Source: Streptomyces sp. NRRL F-6492 (GTDB lineage: Bacteria; Actinomycetota; Actinomycetes; Streptomycetales; Streptomycetaceae). Taken from it: a stretch of DNA of 38,054 nt. The DNA is taken from positions 1 through 38,054 of the forward strand of contig NZ_LGEG01000252.1 in assembly GCF_001280125.1 (NCBI RefSeq), written 5' to 3'. Of this stretch, positions 6,921-15,542 are shown one piece after another (positions within the stretch are counted from its first letter, which is position 1; each line of letters starts with the position of its first letter). Below the pieces are notes generated by a model that saw only the letters and a program-made list of their open reading frames with translations, was not told the DNA's origin and ran no database searches. The position numbers and the translations under genes were made by a program.

Positions 6921-8744
6921 GTGGCGCGCGACAACGCGGCTCCCACCACCGTCCCCACCCAGCACCAGGAGCTCGTCTCCTGGGTGAACGAGATCGCCGA
7001 GATCACCCAGCCGGACGCCGTCGTCTGGTGCGACGGCTCCGAGGCCGAGTACGAGCGCCTGTGCGAGGAGCTCGTCGCCAGGGGGACGTTCAAGAAGCTC
7101 GACCCGACCCTGCGCCCGAACTCCTACTACGCCGCCTCCGACCCCTCCGACGTCGCGCGCGTCGAGGACCGCACCTTCATCTGCTCCGAGAAGGAGGAGG
7201 ACGCGGGCCCGACCAACCACTGGAAGGCCCCCGCGGAGATGAAGGCCGTCTTCGCCGGCGAGGACGGCATCTTCCGCGGCTCGATGCGCGGCCGCACCAT
7301 GTACGTCGTGCCCTTCTGCATGGGCCCGGTCGGCTCCCCGCTCTCCGCCATCGGCGTCGAGATCACCGACTCCGCGTACGTCGCCGTCTCCATGCGCACC
7401 ATGACCCGCATGGGGCGGGCCGTCCTCGACGAGCTGGGCGACGACGGCTTCTTCGTCAAGGCCGTCCACACCCTCGGCGCCCCCCTCGCGGAGGGCGAGC
7501 AGGACGTGCCGTGGCCCTGCAACTCCACCAAGTACATCTCGCACTTCCCCGAGACCCGCGAGATCTGGTCGTACGGCTCCGGCTACGGCGGCAACGCCCT
7601 GCTCGGCAAGAAGTGCTACGCGCTCCGCATCGCCTCCGTCATGGCGCGCGACGAGGGCTGGCTCGCCGAGCACATGCTGATCCTGAAGCTCACCCCGCCG
7701 CAGGGCGAGTCGAAGTACGTCGCCGCCGCCTTCCCGTCGGCCTGCGGCAAGACCAACCTGGCCATGCTGGAGCCCACGATCTCCGGCTGGACCGTCGAGA
7801 CCATCGGCGACGACATCGCCTGGATGCGCTTCGGCGAGGACGGGCGGCTCTACGCCATCAACCCCGAGGCCGGCTTCTTCGGCGTCGCGCCCGGCACCGG
7901 CGAGCACACCAACGCCAACGCCATGAAGACCCTCTGGGGCAACTCCGTCTTCACCAACGTCGCGCTCACCGACGACGGCGACGTGTGGTGGGAGGGCATG
8001 ACCGAGGAGGCCCCGGCCCACCTCACGGACTGGAAGGGCAACGACTGGACGCCCGCGTCCGAGACGCCCGCCGCCCACCCCAACGCCCGCTTCACCGTCC
8101 CCGCCGGACAGTGCCCGACCATCGCGCCGGAGTGGGAGGACCCGAAGGGCGTGCCGATCTCGGCCATCCTCTTCGGCGGCCGCCGCGCCTCCGCCGTCCC
8201 GCTGGTCACCGAGTCCTTCGACTGGAACCACGGCGTCTTCCTCGGCGCCAACGTGGCCTCCGAGAAGACCGCCGCCGCCGAGGGCAAGGTCGGCGAGCTG
8301 CGCCGCGACCCCTTCGCCATGCTGCCCTTCTGCGGCTACAACATGGGCGACTACATGGCCCACTGGGTCAAGGTCGGCGCCGGTGCCGACGCGGCGAAGC
8401 TGCCGAAGATCTACTACGTGAACTGGTTCCGCAAGAACGACGCCGGCAAGTTCGTCTGGCCCGGCTTCGGCGAGAACAGCCGCGTCCTGAAGTGGATCGT
8501 CGAGCGCCTCGACGGCAGGGCGGAGGGCGTCGAGACCCCGATCGGCATCCTGCCGACCGCGGAGTCCCTCGACACCGACGGCCTGGACCTGCCGGCCGAG
8601 GACCTGGAGTTCCTCCTCAAGGTCGACCGTGACGTGTGGCGCGAGGAGGCCGCCCTCGTCCCCGACCACCTGAACACCTTCGGCGACCACACGCCGAAGG
8701 AGCTGTGGGACGAGTACCGCGCGCTCGTGGAGCGCCTGGGCTGA
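6921..8744 (+). CDS. pckG: Phosphoenolpyruvate carboxykinase (GTP)
   Basis: This 607-aa cytoplasmic enzyme converts oxaloacetate + GTP to PEP + GDP + CO2, the gateway from the TCA cycle to gluconeogenesis. The kinase-1a P-loop with the reactive Cys of the GTP class is FPSACGKTN at residues 271-279 (C275). The metal-binding GDDIAWM, the FGGRR motif and the long C-terminal FCGYNMGDY...WFRKN block are all present. The length is normal and there is no truncation. The GTG start at 6921 has AAAAGGAG at 6-nt spacing in an unusually A-rich leader (CAAAAATCTAAAAAACCCC). It is monocistronic, with a strong terminator 80 nt downstream. Confidence 0.98.
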   Translation: MARDNAAPTTVPTQHQELVSWVNEIAEITQPDAVVWCDGSEAEYERLCEELVARGTFKKLDPTLRPNSYYAASDPSDVARVEDRTFICSEKEEDAGPTNHWKAPAEMKAVFAGEDGIFRGSMRGRTMYVVPFCMGPVGSPLSAIGVEITDSAYVAVSMRTMTRMGRAVLDELGDDGFFVKAVHTLGAPLAEGEQDVPWPCNSTKYISHFPETREIWSYGSGYGGNALLGKKCYALRIASVMARDEGWLAEHMLILKLTPPQGESKYVAAAFPSACGKTNLAMLEPTISGWTVETIGDDIAWMRFGEDGRLYAINPEAGFFGVAPGTGEHTNANAMKTLWGNSVFTNVALTDDGDVWWEGMTEEAPAHLTDWKGNDWTPASETPAAHPNARFTVPAGQCPTIAPEWEDPKGVPISAILFGGRRASAVPLVTESFDWNHGVFLGANVASEKTAAAEGKVGELRRDPFAMLPFCGYNMGDYMAHWVKVGAGADAAKLPKIYYVNWFRKNDAGKFVWPGFGENSRVLKWIVERLDGRAEGVETPIGILPTAESLDTDGLDLPAEDLEFLLKVDRDVWREEAALVPDHLNTFGDHTPKELWDEYRALVERLG

Positions 8745-8824
8745 TCCCGCACCCCGAACTCGTGGTGGGTTGCCCCGACATTCCGCCCTGACCAGTGGGG
8801 TCACGACGGCCCACCACGATCCGC

Positions 8825-8860
8825 CCGGCCCCCGGAGCCCCCTCAGGCTCCGGGGGCCGG
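8825..8860 (+). terminator. pckG terminator
   Basis: A perfect 15-bp stem (8825-8839 with 8846-8860) with a 6-nt loop lies 80 nt after the pckG stop. Confidence 0.8.
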
Positions 8861-8917
8861 CGCATGTGCCCCGACCGGAGCGGGAGGTGCCGTGAGCCCG
8901 TCGTGAGGGGGGACCAC

Positions 8918-9080
8918 GTGCCGCGCCGGGTGGTAGTGCCGCTGGTGGCGGGCTCGCTGGTCGTGCTCGTGCCGGTCGGCGGCCACGGGCGCGAAGGCCT
9001 ACGGGGGCGGCACGCCGCTGTGCGTCGTGGACGACGCGGAGTTCGAGTCGACCGGACCGGTGGCGACCGCCACCCGGTGA
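8918..9080 (+). pseudogene. Frame-broken gene for a small secreted peptide
   Basis: A GTG at 8918 behind GAGGGGGG opens a frame reading as a good signal peptide (PRRVVVPLVAGSLVVLVPVGG). That frame then loses sense. One base on, from about 8985, another frame reads a protein-like short tail (AKAYGGGTPLCVVDDAEFES...) to a stop at 9078-9080. The second frame has no start codon of its own: a TAG precedes it, followed by no ATG/GTG. The simplest reading is one small exported peptide of about 53 aa broken by a single-base indel near 8980-8990. The alternatives are a sequencing error or chance. Confidence 0.4.
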
Positions 9081-9114
9081 ACGCGTCCCCGCCCTCTCGC
9101 GGGGGTGGTTGGCA

Positions 9115-9148
9115 CCCGGTCCGCGCGGTTCGTGCCGCGCGGACCGGG
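9115..9148. terminator. Bidirectional hairpin terminator
   Basis: A perfect 14-bp stem (9115-9128 with 9135-9148) with a 6-nt loop lies between the broken plus-strand gene and the convergent gene ending at 9153. Confidence 0.75.
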
Positions 9149-9152
9149 GCCG

Positions 9153-9548
9153 TCAGGGGGCGGCGGCCAGGGTGGGTTCCCCGGCCAGTGCCGCGGTGTG
9201 CGCGTCCATCCGCTCGGCGGCGAGGATCGCGGCGGCCGTGTCCGCCCGGGAGGCGGCGACGACCAGCGCGCGGCCCGCGAGGGCGTGCGCCCTCTCGTGC
9301 AGCTCCCGCGCGGGCGAACCGCTCAGGGCCGCGTGCCGCGCGGGCGGTGCGCCGCGCAGCCGCGCCACCTGCCGGGCGATGAGCTCGCCGGCCTCCGTGT
9401 CGCCCAGCTCGTCGGTGACGGCGAGCAGGGCCGCGAGGTGTCCGGCGAGCTGGATGTCCAGCTCCTCCTCGCGGGAGCGGTGCGGATACGCGTCGTGGTC
9501 GTCGTCGGCCATCCGGTGGACCGACTTGGTGCGGATCGGTTCGTACAT
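9153..9548 (-). CDS. Small conserved helical protein of unknown function
   Basis: This 131-aa cytoplasmic protein begins MYEPIRTKSVHRMADDDHDAY. The rest is Ala/Leu/Glu-rich and should be all helical (EEELDIQLAGHLAALLAVTDELG, then ARELHERAHALAGRALVVAASR). The His/Asp-rich start (H, DDDHD, HR) could bind metal, but this is only a suggestion. I do not recognise a named family. The ATG at 9548 is fixed by AGGAGG at 7 nt, which rules out a longer in-frame start. It is transcribed alone, from a promoter carrying an AT-rich palindrome, and ends at a shared terminator. Confidence 0.75.
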   Translation of the reverse strand: MYEPIRTKSVHRMADDDHDAYPHRSREEELDIQLAGHLAALLAVTDELGDTEAGELIARQVARLRGAPPARHAALSGSPARELHERAHALAGRALVVAASRADTAAAILAAERMDAHTAALAGEPTLAAAP

Positions 9549-9576
9549 GGGACGGCCTCCTGAGTGCTCTGGAGCC

Positions 9577-9599
9577 ATCCTAGCTTAGATTCAGTCTAA
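9577..9599 (-). promoter_or_regulatory. Promoter -10 and overlapping AT-rich operator palindrome
   Basis: Read on the minus strand, TTAGACTGAATCTAA (9599-9585; 5-bp arms, 5-nt centre) lies directly before a TAGGAT -10-like hexamer (9582-9577). A repressor bound there would block the promoter of the gene starting at 9548. Its AT-richness in a GC-rich genome resembles Fur-family boxes; this is a resemblance only. Confidence 0.45.
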
Positions 9600-9662
9600 A
9601 GTTGATTCGAGTCCGGAAGCGGGAGGCCCGTCACCGGCCCCCGCCGCTGGTCGCACCGGAGG

Positions 9663-10874
9663 CTACGGCTGGCTGTAGCCGTCCAGGAACCGCCCGATCC
9701 GCGTCACCGCGTCCGCCAGGTCCGCCGCCGCCGGCAGCGTCACGATCCGGAAGTGGTCCGGCTCGTGCCAGTTGAAGCCCGTCCCGTGCACCACCATGAT
9801 CTTCTCGGCCCGCAGCAGGTCCAGGACCATCTGCCGGTCGTCCTTGATCTTGTAGACGCTCGGGTCGAGCCGCGGGAAGAGGTACAGCGCCCCCTTCGGC
9901 TTCACGCACGTCACGCCCGGGATCCGGGTGAGGAGCTCGTACGCCGTGTCCCGCTGCTCCAGGAGCCGCCCGCCCGGCAGGACCAGGTCCTCTATCGACT
10001 GCCGGCCCTGGAGGGCGGCGGCCACCGCGTGCTGCGCCGGCATGTTCGCGCAGAGGCGCATGTTGGCGAGGATCGTCAGGCCCTCGATGTACGAGGACGC
10101 GTGGTGCTTCGGGCCGCAGACCGCGAGCCAGCCCGAGCGGAAGCCGGCCACCCGGTAGTTCTTGCTCATCCCGTTGAAGGTGAGACAGAGCAGGTCGGGG
10201 GCGATCGCGGCGGTCGGGGTGTGCGTCGTGCCGTCGTAGAGGATCTTGTCGTAGATCTCGTCCGAGCAGACGACCAGGTTGTGGCGCCGGGCGATCTCCG
10301 TCAGGGAACGCAGCATCTCGTCGTCGTAGACGGCGCCCGTCGGGTTGTTCGGGTTGATGATCACGATCGCCTTGGTGCGGTCGGTGATCTTCCGCTCGAT
10401 GTCCGCGAGGTCCGGCATCCAGTCGGCCTGCTCGTCGCAGCGGTAGTGCACGGCCGTGCCGCCCGCGAGCGACACCGAGGCCGTCCACAGCGGGTAGTCC
10501 GGGGCCGGGACGAGGACCTCGTCGCCGTCGTCGAGGAGCGCCTGCATCGCCATCTGGATCAGCTCGGAGACGCCGTTGCCGAGGTAGATGTCCTCGACGG
10601 AGAGCGGGATGCCCTTGGTCTCGTAGTGGCTCATGACCGCCCGGCGGGCCGAGAGCAGCCCCTTCGCGTCCCCGTAGCCGTGCGCGTCCGCGAGGTTGCG
10701 CAGCACGTCTTCCAGGATGGCGGGCGGGCACTCGAAGCCGAAGGCGGCCGGGTTGCCCGTGTTCAGCTTGAGGATGCGATGACCCGCGGCTTCGAGCCGC
10801 ATCGCCTCTTCGAGCACCGGACCCCGGATTTCGTAACAGACGTTGGCGAGCTTCGTGGACTGGATCACCTGCAT
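9663..10874 (-). CDS. Class I/II PLP aminotransferase (alanine transaminase, AlaA-like)
   Basis: This 403-aa fold-type I enzyme most resembles AlaA/AlaT glutamate-pyruvate aminotransferases. The landmarks are LNTGNPAAFGF near the N-terminus, the substrate/PLP motif NPNNPTGAVY, CSDEIYDKI (Asp and Tyr contacting PLP) and SKNYRVAGFRSGW with the Schiff-base Lys at K238. The Arg for the substrate carboxylate is in the C-terminal FRIVTLP. It would move amino groups between alanine and glutamate. The ATG at 10874 has no clear ribosome binding site, but conservation begins right there (MQVIQSTKLANVCYEIRGPV), so the start is probably right. It is divergent from the mptB-like gene across 118 bp. Confidence 0.9.
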   Translation of the reverse strand: MQVIQSTKLANVCYEIRGPVLEEAMRLEAAGHRILKLNTGNPAAFGFECPPAILEDVLRNLADAHGYGDAKGLLSARRAVMSHYETKGIPLSVEDIYLGNGVSELIQMAMQALLDDGDEVLVPAPDYPLWTASVSLAGGTAVHYRCDEQADWMPDLADIERKITDRTKAIVIINPNNPTGAVYDDEMLRSLTEIARRHNLVVCSDEIYDKILYDGTTHTPTAAIAPDLLCLTFNGMSKNYRVAGFRSGWLAVCGPKHHASSYIEGLTILANMRLCANMPAQHAVAAALQGRQSIEDLVLPGGRLLEQRDTAYELLTRIPGVTCVKPKGALYLFPRLDPSVYKIKDDRQMVLDLLRAEKIMVVHGTGFNWHEPDHFRIVTLPAAADLADAVTRIGRFLDGYSQP

Positions 10875-10992
10875 GACGAGAGCTTACGACCGGGGCGGCC
10901 GGGACGCTTCGTGTTTTGGGCCACGTCGGGGAGGGCGTCGGCCGGGGACCGGGCGCGGCGCGCCGGAACGGGGCCGGATAGGTTGGCACGCC

Positions 10993-12501
10993 ATGTGGGT
11001 CTTCAGTGCCTCCGGATGCCGGTGGCTGGGTGCGGGCGGGTCGCTCGCCGTCGCCGTGGGCGGATGGTTCGCCGGGACGCTGCCGGTGCGCGGCGGCTGG
11101 GGGCTGTGGGAGCGGCACGGCCCGGCGCCCGCCCTCGCCGGGACCCTCCTCGCGTACCTCGGCCTGACCCTGCTCGTCGCCGCGTGGGGGCGGTACGGCG
11201 CGCTGCTCGCCCGGGAGGTGCGGGACGGGCCGTCCGAGGCCCGGGGAGCCGGAGGCCGGGGCGTACGGGACGGGGTCCTCGCCACCCTCGTCTGCTGGAC
11301 CGTGCCGCTGCTCCTCGCCCCGCCGCTGCACAGCGCGGACGTCTACAGCTACGTCGCCCAGGGCGCGATGGTCCTCGAAGGGCACGACGTGTACGGCGCC
11401 GGGCCCTCCGTCCTCGGCCCCGGCGAGCTCGGCGCCGAGGCGGCGGCGAGCGTCGGCGGGCACTGGACCGACACCCCCGCCCCGTACGGGCCGGTCTTCC
11501 TGCTCCTCGCGGCGGCGGTCGTGAAGGCCACCGGCGGGGCGGTCGTGCCCGCCGTCCTCGGCATGCGCCTGATCGCCCTCGGCGCCCTCGCGCTCACCGC
11601 GTGGGCCGTACGGGGGCTCGGCGGCGGGCCCGGCGGCCGGGCGGGCGCGCTGTGGCTGGCCGTCCTCAACCCGCTCTTCCTGATCCACGTCGTCGGCGGC
11701 ACCCACAACGACGGCCTGATGATCGGGACCGTCCTCGCCGGGGTCCTGCTCGCGACGCGGGGCCGGTGGGTCCCCGGCAGCGCCCTCGTCGGCCTCGCGC
11801 TGACGGTGAAGTCCCCGGCGGCGGTCGCCCTGCTCTTCATCGGGGTGATGGTGGCGCGCCGGGCCGGGGGCGGCGCCCGGGGCCTGGCGAAGGGCCTCGT
11901 GCTCCCCGGGGCCGTCGCGGGGGCCGTGGCGGCGGGGGTGACGCTGCTCGCCGGGACCGGGTTCGGATGGCTGCGGACGCAGAGCGTGGCCGGGACCATC
12001 CACACCGCCCTGTCCGTCACCAGCGACCTCGGGCTCGGGCTCGGACTGCTCCTCGGGGACGACCCCGACCCGGTCAAGGACGTGGTGCAGAAGCTGGGCC
12101 TCGCCGCCGCGCTCGTCGTCATCGCGGTCCTCGCGTGGCGCGCGTGGCGGGGACTCCTCGACCCGGTCCTCGGCCTCGGCCTCTCCCTGGTGGCCCTCGT
12201 CGCGCTCTCGCCGATGGTCCAGCCCTGGTACCTGCTGTGGGGGACGGCCGTCGTCGCGTCGGTGGCGTGGTACGGCAGGGCGGGGCAGGTCCTCGCGGTG
12301 CTCTCGGCGGCCCTCGTGTACGAGACGGCGCCGTCGGGGCGGACGCCCTGGTACGGGTTCGCGGCGGCGGGCGTCGTGGTCGTGCTCGGCCTGGCGCGGG
12401 CGCGGCGGGAGCCGTGGCGGGCCGGCGCCGCGGAGGGCGCCGGCCCGGTGGGCGCGGGGCGGGGGCGGGCGGGCCCTACCGGGGGACCGGCGTCCTCCTG
12501 A
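10993..12501 (+). CDS. Polyprenol-phosphomannose-dependent alpha-1,6-mannosyltransferase (MptB-like)
   Basis: This GT-C type membrane glycosyltransferase is 502 aa long with about twelve hydrophobic helices. After the first helices comes the catalytic-loop sequence HSADVYSYVAQG, which carries the acidic residue expected to act as catalytic base. It is followed by PYGPVF and the loop VGGTHNDGLMIG, all typical of the MptA/MptB family. In mycobacteria and corynebacteria these add alpha-1,6-mannose to lipomannan from the outer face. In Streptomyces the acceptor is unsettled. The ATG at 10993 has only a weak AGG upstream. Its last 26 nt overlap, tail to tail, the convergent deacylase gene. Confidence 0.85.
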   Translation: MWVFSASGCRWLGAGGSLAVAVGGWFAGTLPVRGGWGLWERHGPAPALAGTLLAYLGLTLLVAAWGRYGALLAREVRDGPSEARGAGGRGVRDGVLATLVCWTVPLLLAPPLHSADVYSYVAQGAMVLEGHDVYGAGPSVLGPGELGAEAAASVGGHWTDTPAPYGPVFLLLAAAVVKATGGAVVPAVLGMRLIALGALALTAWAVRGLGGGPGGRAGALWLAVLNPLFLIHVVGGTHNDGLMIGTVLAGVLLATRGRWVPGSALVGLALTVKSPAAVALLFIGVMVARRAGGGARGLAKGLVLPGAVAGAVAAGVTLLAGTGFGWLRTQSVAGTIHTALSVTSDLGLGLGLLLGDDPDPVKDVVQKLGLAAALVVIAVLAWRAWRGLLDPVLGLGLSLVALVALSPMVQPWYLLWGTAVVASVAWYGRAGQVLAVLSAALVYETAPSGRTPWYGFAAAGVVVVLGLARARREPWRAGAAEGAGPVGAGRGRAGPTGGPASS

Positions 12502-14080
12502 TCGCGCGGCCCGCGAGCACGTCCGTCCGCCGGCCGTCCTCGATCACGAACCTCCCCCCGACCAGGACGTGCGGGATGCCCGTCGGCGGGGTCCTGGGGT
12601 TCTCGTACGTCGCGCCCGAGGCGACCGTCGCCGGGTCGAAGAGGACCAGGTCGGCCGCGTACCCCTCGCGGACCAGGCCCCGGTCGGGGAGGCGGAGGCG
12701 GGCGGCCGGGCGGGAGGTCAGATGGGCGACGCACTCCTCCAGGGAGAGGACGCCCAGGTCGCGCGCGTACCGCCCCAGGTACTCGGGGAACGTGCCGTAC
12801 GCGCGCGGGTGCGGCTTGCGGCCCTGGAGGATGCCGTCCGAGCCGCCCGTGTGCACCCGGTGGCGCATGATCGTCCGGACGTTCTCCTCGTGGCCCACGT
12901 GCTGGAGGACCGTCGTGCCGAGCCGGTCCTCCAGGAGCAGCCGGCGGGCCGCGGCCCAGCCGTCGAGACGGCGGCCGGTGAACTCCGCGAGCGCGGGGTC
13001 GTTCACCCCCGACACCTCGATCGTGGCCCAGTCGACCGGGACGCCGTGGCAGCCGTCCGAGCCGGTCTCCTCCAGGTGGTGCCGGATCCGCTCGGCCGTC
13101 GCGTCGTCCCGCAGCCGCGCGAGCACCGCCTCCGGGCCGCCCTCGCTCACCCAGCTCGGCAGCAGGGCCACCAGGGTCGTGCAGCCGGGGGTGTACGGGT
13201 ACGTGTCGAGGCTGATGTCCGCGCCGGCGTCCAGGGCCCCGTCCAGGAGGGCGAGCAGCTCGGGGGCCCGGCCCTCGTTCACGCCGAAGTTCATGGTGGC
13301 GTGGGCCAGGTGCAGGGCGCACCCGGCCTCCCGGGTGAGGGCGATCATCTCCGCGTACGCGTCGAGGGCCCCGGCCCCGTACGAGCGGTGGTGCGGGCAG
13401 TAGTAGCCGCCGTACTCCGCGACGACCCGGCACAGCTCGGTCAGCTCCGCGTCCGGCGCGTACATCCCGGGGGTGTACGTGAGGCCGGAGGACATGCCGA
13501 CCGCGCCCTGCTCCAGGCCCTCGGCGACGAGCCGCCGCATCCGGTCCAGCTCGGCCGCCGTCGCCGGGCGGTCCTCCCAGCCGACGGCGAGGGCCCGGAC
13601 CGTCCCCTGGGGGACGAGGTAGGCGGCGTTGACGGCGATGCCCCGGCCGCCGTGCGCGCCGTCGAGCCGGTCCAGGTACTCGCCGACCGTCCGCCAGTCC
13701 AGGTCCAGGTCGGAGCCGTCGCCGTTCCAGCCGGTGATCGCCCGCCGCACCTCCGCGAGCGTGCGGTCGTCCACCGGCGCGTACGACAGGCCGTCCTGGC
13801 CCAGCACCTCCAGGGTCACGCCCTGCGCGGCCTTCGCGGAGTGGTCCGGGTCGCGCAGCAGCGCGAGGTCGCTGTGGGCGTGCATGTCGACGAAGCCGGG
13901 GGAGAGGACGAGGCCCTCGGCGTCCAGGATCCGGCGGCCGGCGGGCCGCTGGCAGCCGGCGGCGGCCGCCTCCTGGACGATCGTGGTGATCCGGCCGTCC
14001 TCGACGCCGACGTCGGCCCGGTAGGAGGGGCCGCCGCCGCCGTCGACGACCTCGGCGTCGCGGATGACGAGTTCCAGCAC
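12476..14080 (-). CDS. N-acyl-D-amino-acid deacylase (D-aminoacylase-type amidohydrolase)
   Basis: This 534-aa amidohydrolase releases free D-amino acids from N-acyl-D-amino acids. An N-terminal beta-domain (LVIRDAEVVDGGG) leads into SPGFVDMHAHSDLALL (H67, H69), then CPHHRSYG, LHLAHAT and VHTGGSDGI, and the barrel and C-terminal beta-domain end in ADLVLFDP. The family usually has a Cys metal ligand in a VxGNCG-type motif. Here the matching stretch is EVLGQDGLSYAP, with no Cys, so either Asp serves as ligand or this is a divergent subgroup. The GTG at 14080 follows GGGGAG at 8 nt. It lies 19 nt downstream of the dehydratase gene, in one operon. Confidence 0.88.
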   Translation of the reverse strand: MLELVIRDAEVVDGGGGPSYRADVGVEDGRITTIVQEAAAAGCQRPAGRRILDAEGLVLSPGFVDMHAHSDLALLRDPDHSAKAAQGVTLEVLGQDGLSYAPVDDRTLAEVRRAITGWNGDGSDLDLDWRTVGEYLDRLDGAHGGRGIAVNAAYLVPQGTVRALAVGWEDRPATAAELDRMRRLVAEGLEQGAVGMSSGLTYTPGMYAPDAELTELCRVVAEYGGYYCPHHRSYGAGALDAYAEMIALTREAGCALHLAHATMNFGVNEGRAPELLALLDGALDAGADISLDTYPYTPGCTTLVALLPSWVSEGGPEAVLARLRDDATAERIRHHLEETGSDGCHGVPVDWATIEVSGVNDPALAEFTGRRLDGWAAARRLLLEDRLGTTVLQHVGHEENVRTIMRHRVHTGGSDGILQGRKPHPRAYGTFPEYLGRYARDLGVLSLEECVAHLTSRPAARLRLPDRGLVREGYAADLVLFDPATVASGATYENPRTPPTGIPHVLVGGRFVIEDGRRTDVLAGRAIRRTPVPR

Positions 14081-14099
14081 TGTTCCGGCTCCCCGGCGC

Positions 14100-15422
14100 C
14101 TAGAAGAACGTACGGACGTGGTCGACCACCGTGCCGTCGGCCTCGACCAGCGGGATGAGCTGCCACTTGTCGAAGGACGTGCACGGGTGGGAGAGGCCCA
14201 TCCCCACCCAGTCCCCGACCTCCAGGTCCGCGCCCGGCTCCGTGCGCAGCCAGGCGTGCTGGTCGGAGAGGCCCGTCACGGTGATGCCCGCGGCGGGACG
14301 GATCTCGCCCGTGCGGGCGTCGCGGACCACCTGCGCCTCCGGGAGGTCCAGGTCGTGGGCGGCGTCCCGCTTGCCCGCGTTGGTGAAGGCCTGCTCGCCG
14401 GTGGGCCGGGAGACGACCTGCGACCAGAGGCGGAACGCCGGCTGGAGCGCGCCCTCCTCGGGGACCCGGTTGAAGGGGGTGACGTCCCGGTAGCGGCCGT
14501 CGTCGTGCGAGACGTACGCGCCGGAGCGCAGCAGCCTCAGGACCGGGAGGGAGAACGCGGGCAGCTCCGCGAAGACCTCCGCGACCGTGTCGAACCAGGC
14601 GCTGCCGCCCGCGCTCACCACGATCTCGCCGATCCCGGCGTCGAAGCGGCCCGCCGCGTCGAAGGCGGCGGCGAGGCCGGTGAGCCGCAGCAGCCAGGCG
14701 CGGACCCGCTCGGGGTCCGCCTCCGGCACCTCGCCCTCGTACCCGGCGACGCCGACGAGGCGGAGGGTGGCGGTGGCGGCGACCGCGTCCGCGACGGCGG
14801 CGCACCCGGCCTCCGTGCGGGCGCCGGTGCGGGCCCCCTCGCCCGCGCCCAGCTCGACGACGACGTCCACCGCGCGGCCCGCCCCGGCGGCGCGCAGGGC
14901 CTCGTCCATCAGCTCGACGCCGCGCACGGAGTCGACGTAGCAGACGAAGCGGAAGTCCGGATCGGCGTCGAGCTCGGCGGCGAGCCAGCGCAGGGCGACG
15001 GGGTCGACCAGCTCGTTGGCGAGGAAGATCCGGGCGATGCCGTGGGCGCGGTAGACGCGGGCCTGGTGGGGCACGGCGGCGGTGATGCCCCAGGCGCCGT
15101 GCGCCAGCTGCCGGTCGAAGAGCTGCGGGGCCATGGAGGTCTTGCCGTGCGGGGCGAAGGCGAGGCCGTGGCGCTCGGCGTACGTCTCCAGGAGGCGCAG
15201 GTTGTGCTCGACCGACTCGGCGGAGAGGGCGAGGACGGGGGTGGTGTAGCCGCCGGTGAACAGGTCGCGGCGCTGGGCGGAGAGCTCGCCGACGGTCAGG
15301 CCCGCGGCGTCCGGGGGGAGGGCCTTGAAGCGGTGGTCGACGCGCTCGGCGGAGAGGTCGGGGACCTCGTACTCCTTCCGTGCCTGCTCCTGCGCGGGCG
15401 TCTTGTTCGCCGGGCCTGCCAT
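14100..15422 (-). CDS. D-amino-acid deaminase / D-serine dehydratase-like (DSD1 fold type III PLP enzyme)
   Basis: This 440-aa enzyme has an alanine-racemase-type barrel with the Schiff-base Lys in FAPHGKTSM (K94). Its C-terminal beta domain ends with SHPCTSFDKW, where H412 and C414 match the His-x-Cys zinc site of eukaryotic D-serine dehydratase and D-threonine aldolase. It should strip ammonia from a D-beta-hydroxy amino acid (D-Ser or D-Thr) via an enamine. The ATG at 15422 (MAGPANK) has GAGGAGGAG 3-6 nt upstream and is preferred to the in-frame ATG at 15446. It heads the minus-strand operon and is divergent from the kinase-IclR-RidA operon across a palindromic operator. Confidence 0.88.
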   Translation of the reverse strand: MAGPANKTPAQEQARKEYEVPDLSAERVDHRFKALPPDAAGLTVGELSAQRRDLFTGGYTTPVLALSAESVEHNLRLLETYAERHGLAFAPHGKTSMAPQLFDRQLAHGAWGITAAVPHQARVYRAHGIARIFLANELVDPVALRWLAAELDADPDFRFVCYVDSVRGVELMDEALRAAGAGRAVDVVVELGAGEGARTGARTEAGCAAVADAVAATATLRLVGVAGYEGEVPEADPERVRAWLLRLTGLAAAFDAAGRFDAGIGEIVVSAGGSAWFDTVAEVFAELPAFSLPVLRLLRSGAYVSHDDGRYRDVTPFNRVPEEGALQPAFRLWSQVVSRPTGEQAFTNAGKRDAAHDLDLPEAQVVRDARTGEIRPAAGITVTGLSDQHAWLRTEPGADLEVGDWVGMGLSHPCTSFDKWQLIPLVEADGTVVDHVRTFF

Positions 15423-15439
15423 GGGCTCCTCCTCGCGGT

Positions 15440-15456
15440 GTTGCATTCAGTGCAAC
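15440..15456. promoter_or_regulatory. Dyad operator between divergent operons (candidate IclR site)
   Basis: GTTGCATTCAGTGCAAC has perfect 6-bp arms and a 5-nt centre. It lies 18 bp before the dehydratase start and 87 bp before the kinase start. The only regulator gene in the locus is IclR-type, and IclR proteins usually bind short palindromes in divergent promoters, so it is the natural candidate. The assignment is inference. Confidence 0.55.
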
Positions 15457-15542
15457 GCTCATTGCGCATCTTGCTCACGGCTGTCTAACATCCGGGCCAA
15501 GGCCGGGTCAATGGACCCGTGGGAGTCGCAGGGAGCACGAGA

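Noticed and set aside
9753..13403. A very long open frame (over 1200 codons) on the plus strand
   Set aside because: It runs antisense through the aminotransferase and across two other real genes, with Arg/Val/Asp/His-biased nonsense composition; a high-GC shadow.
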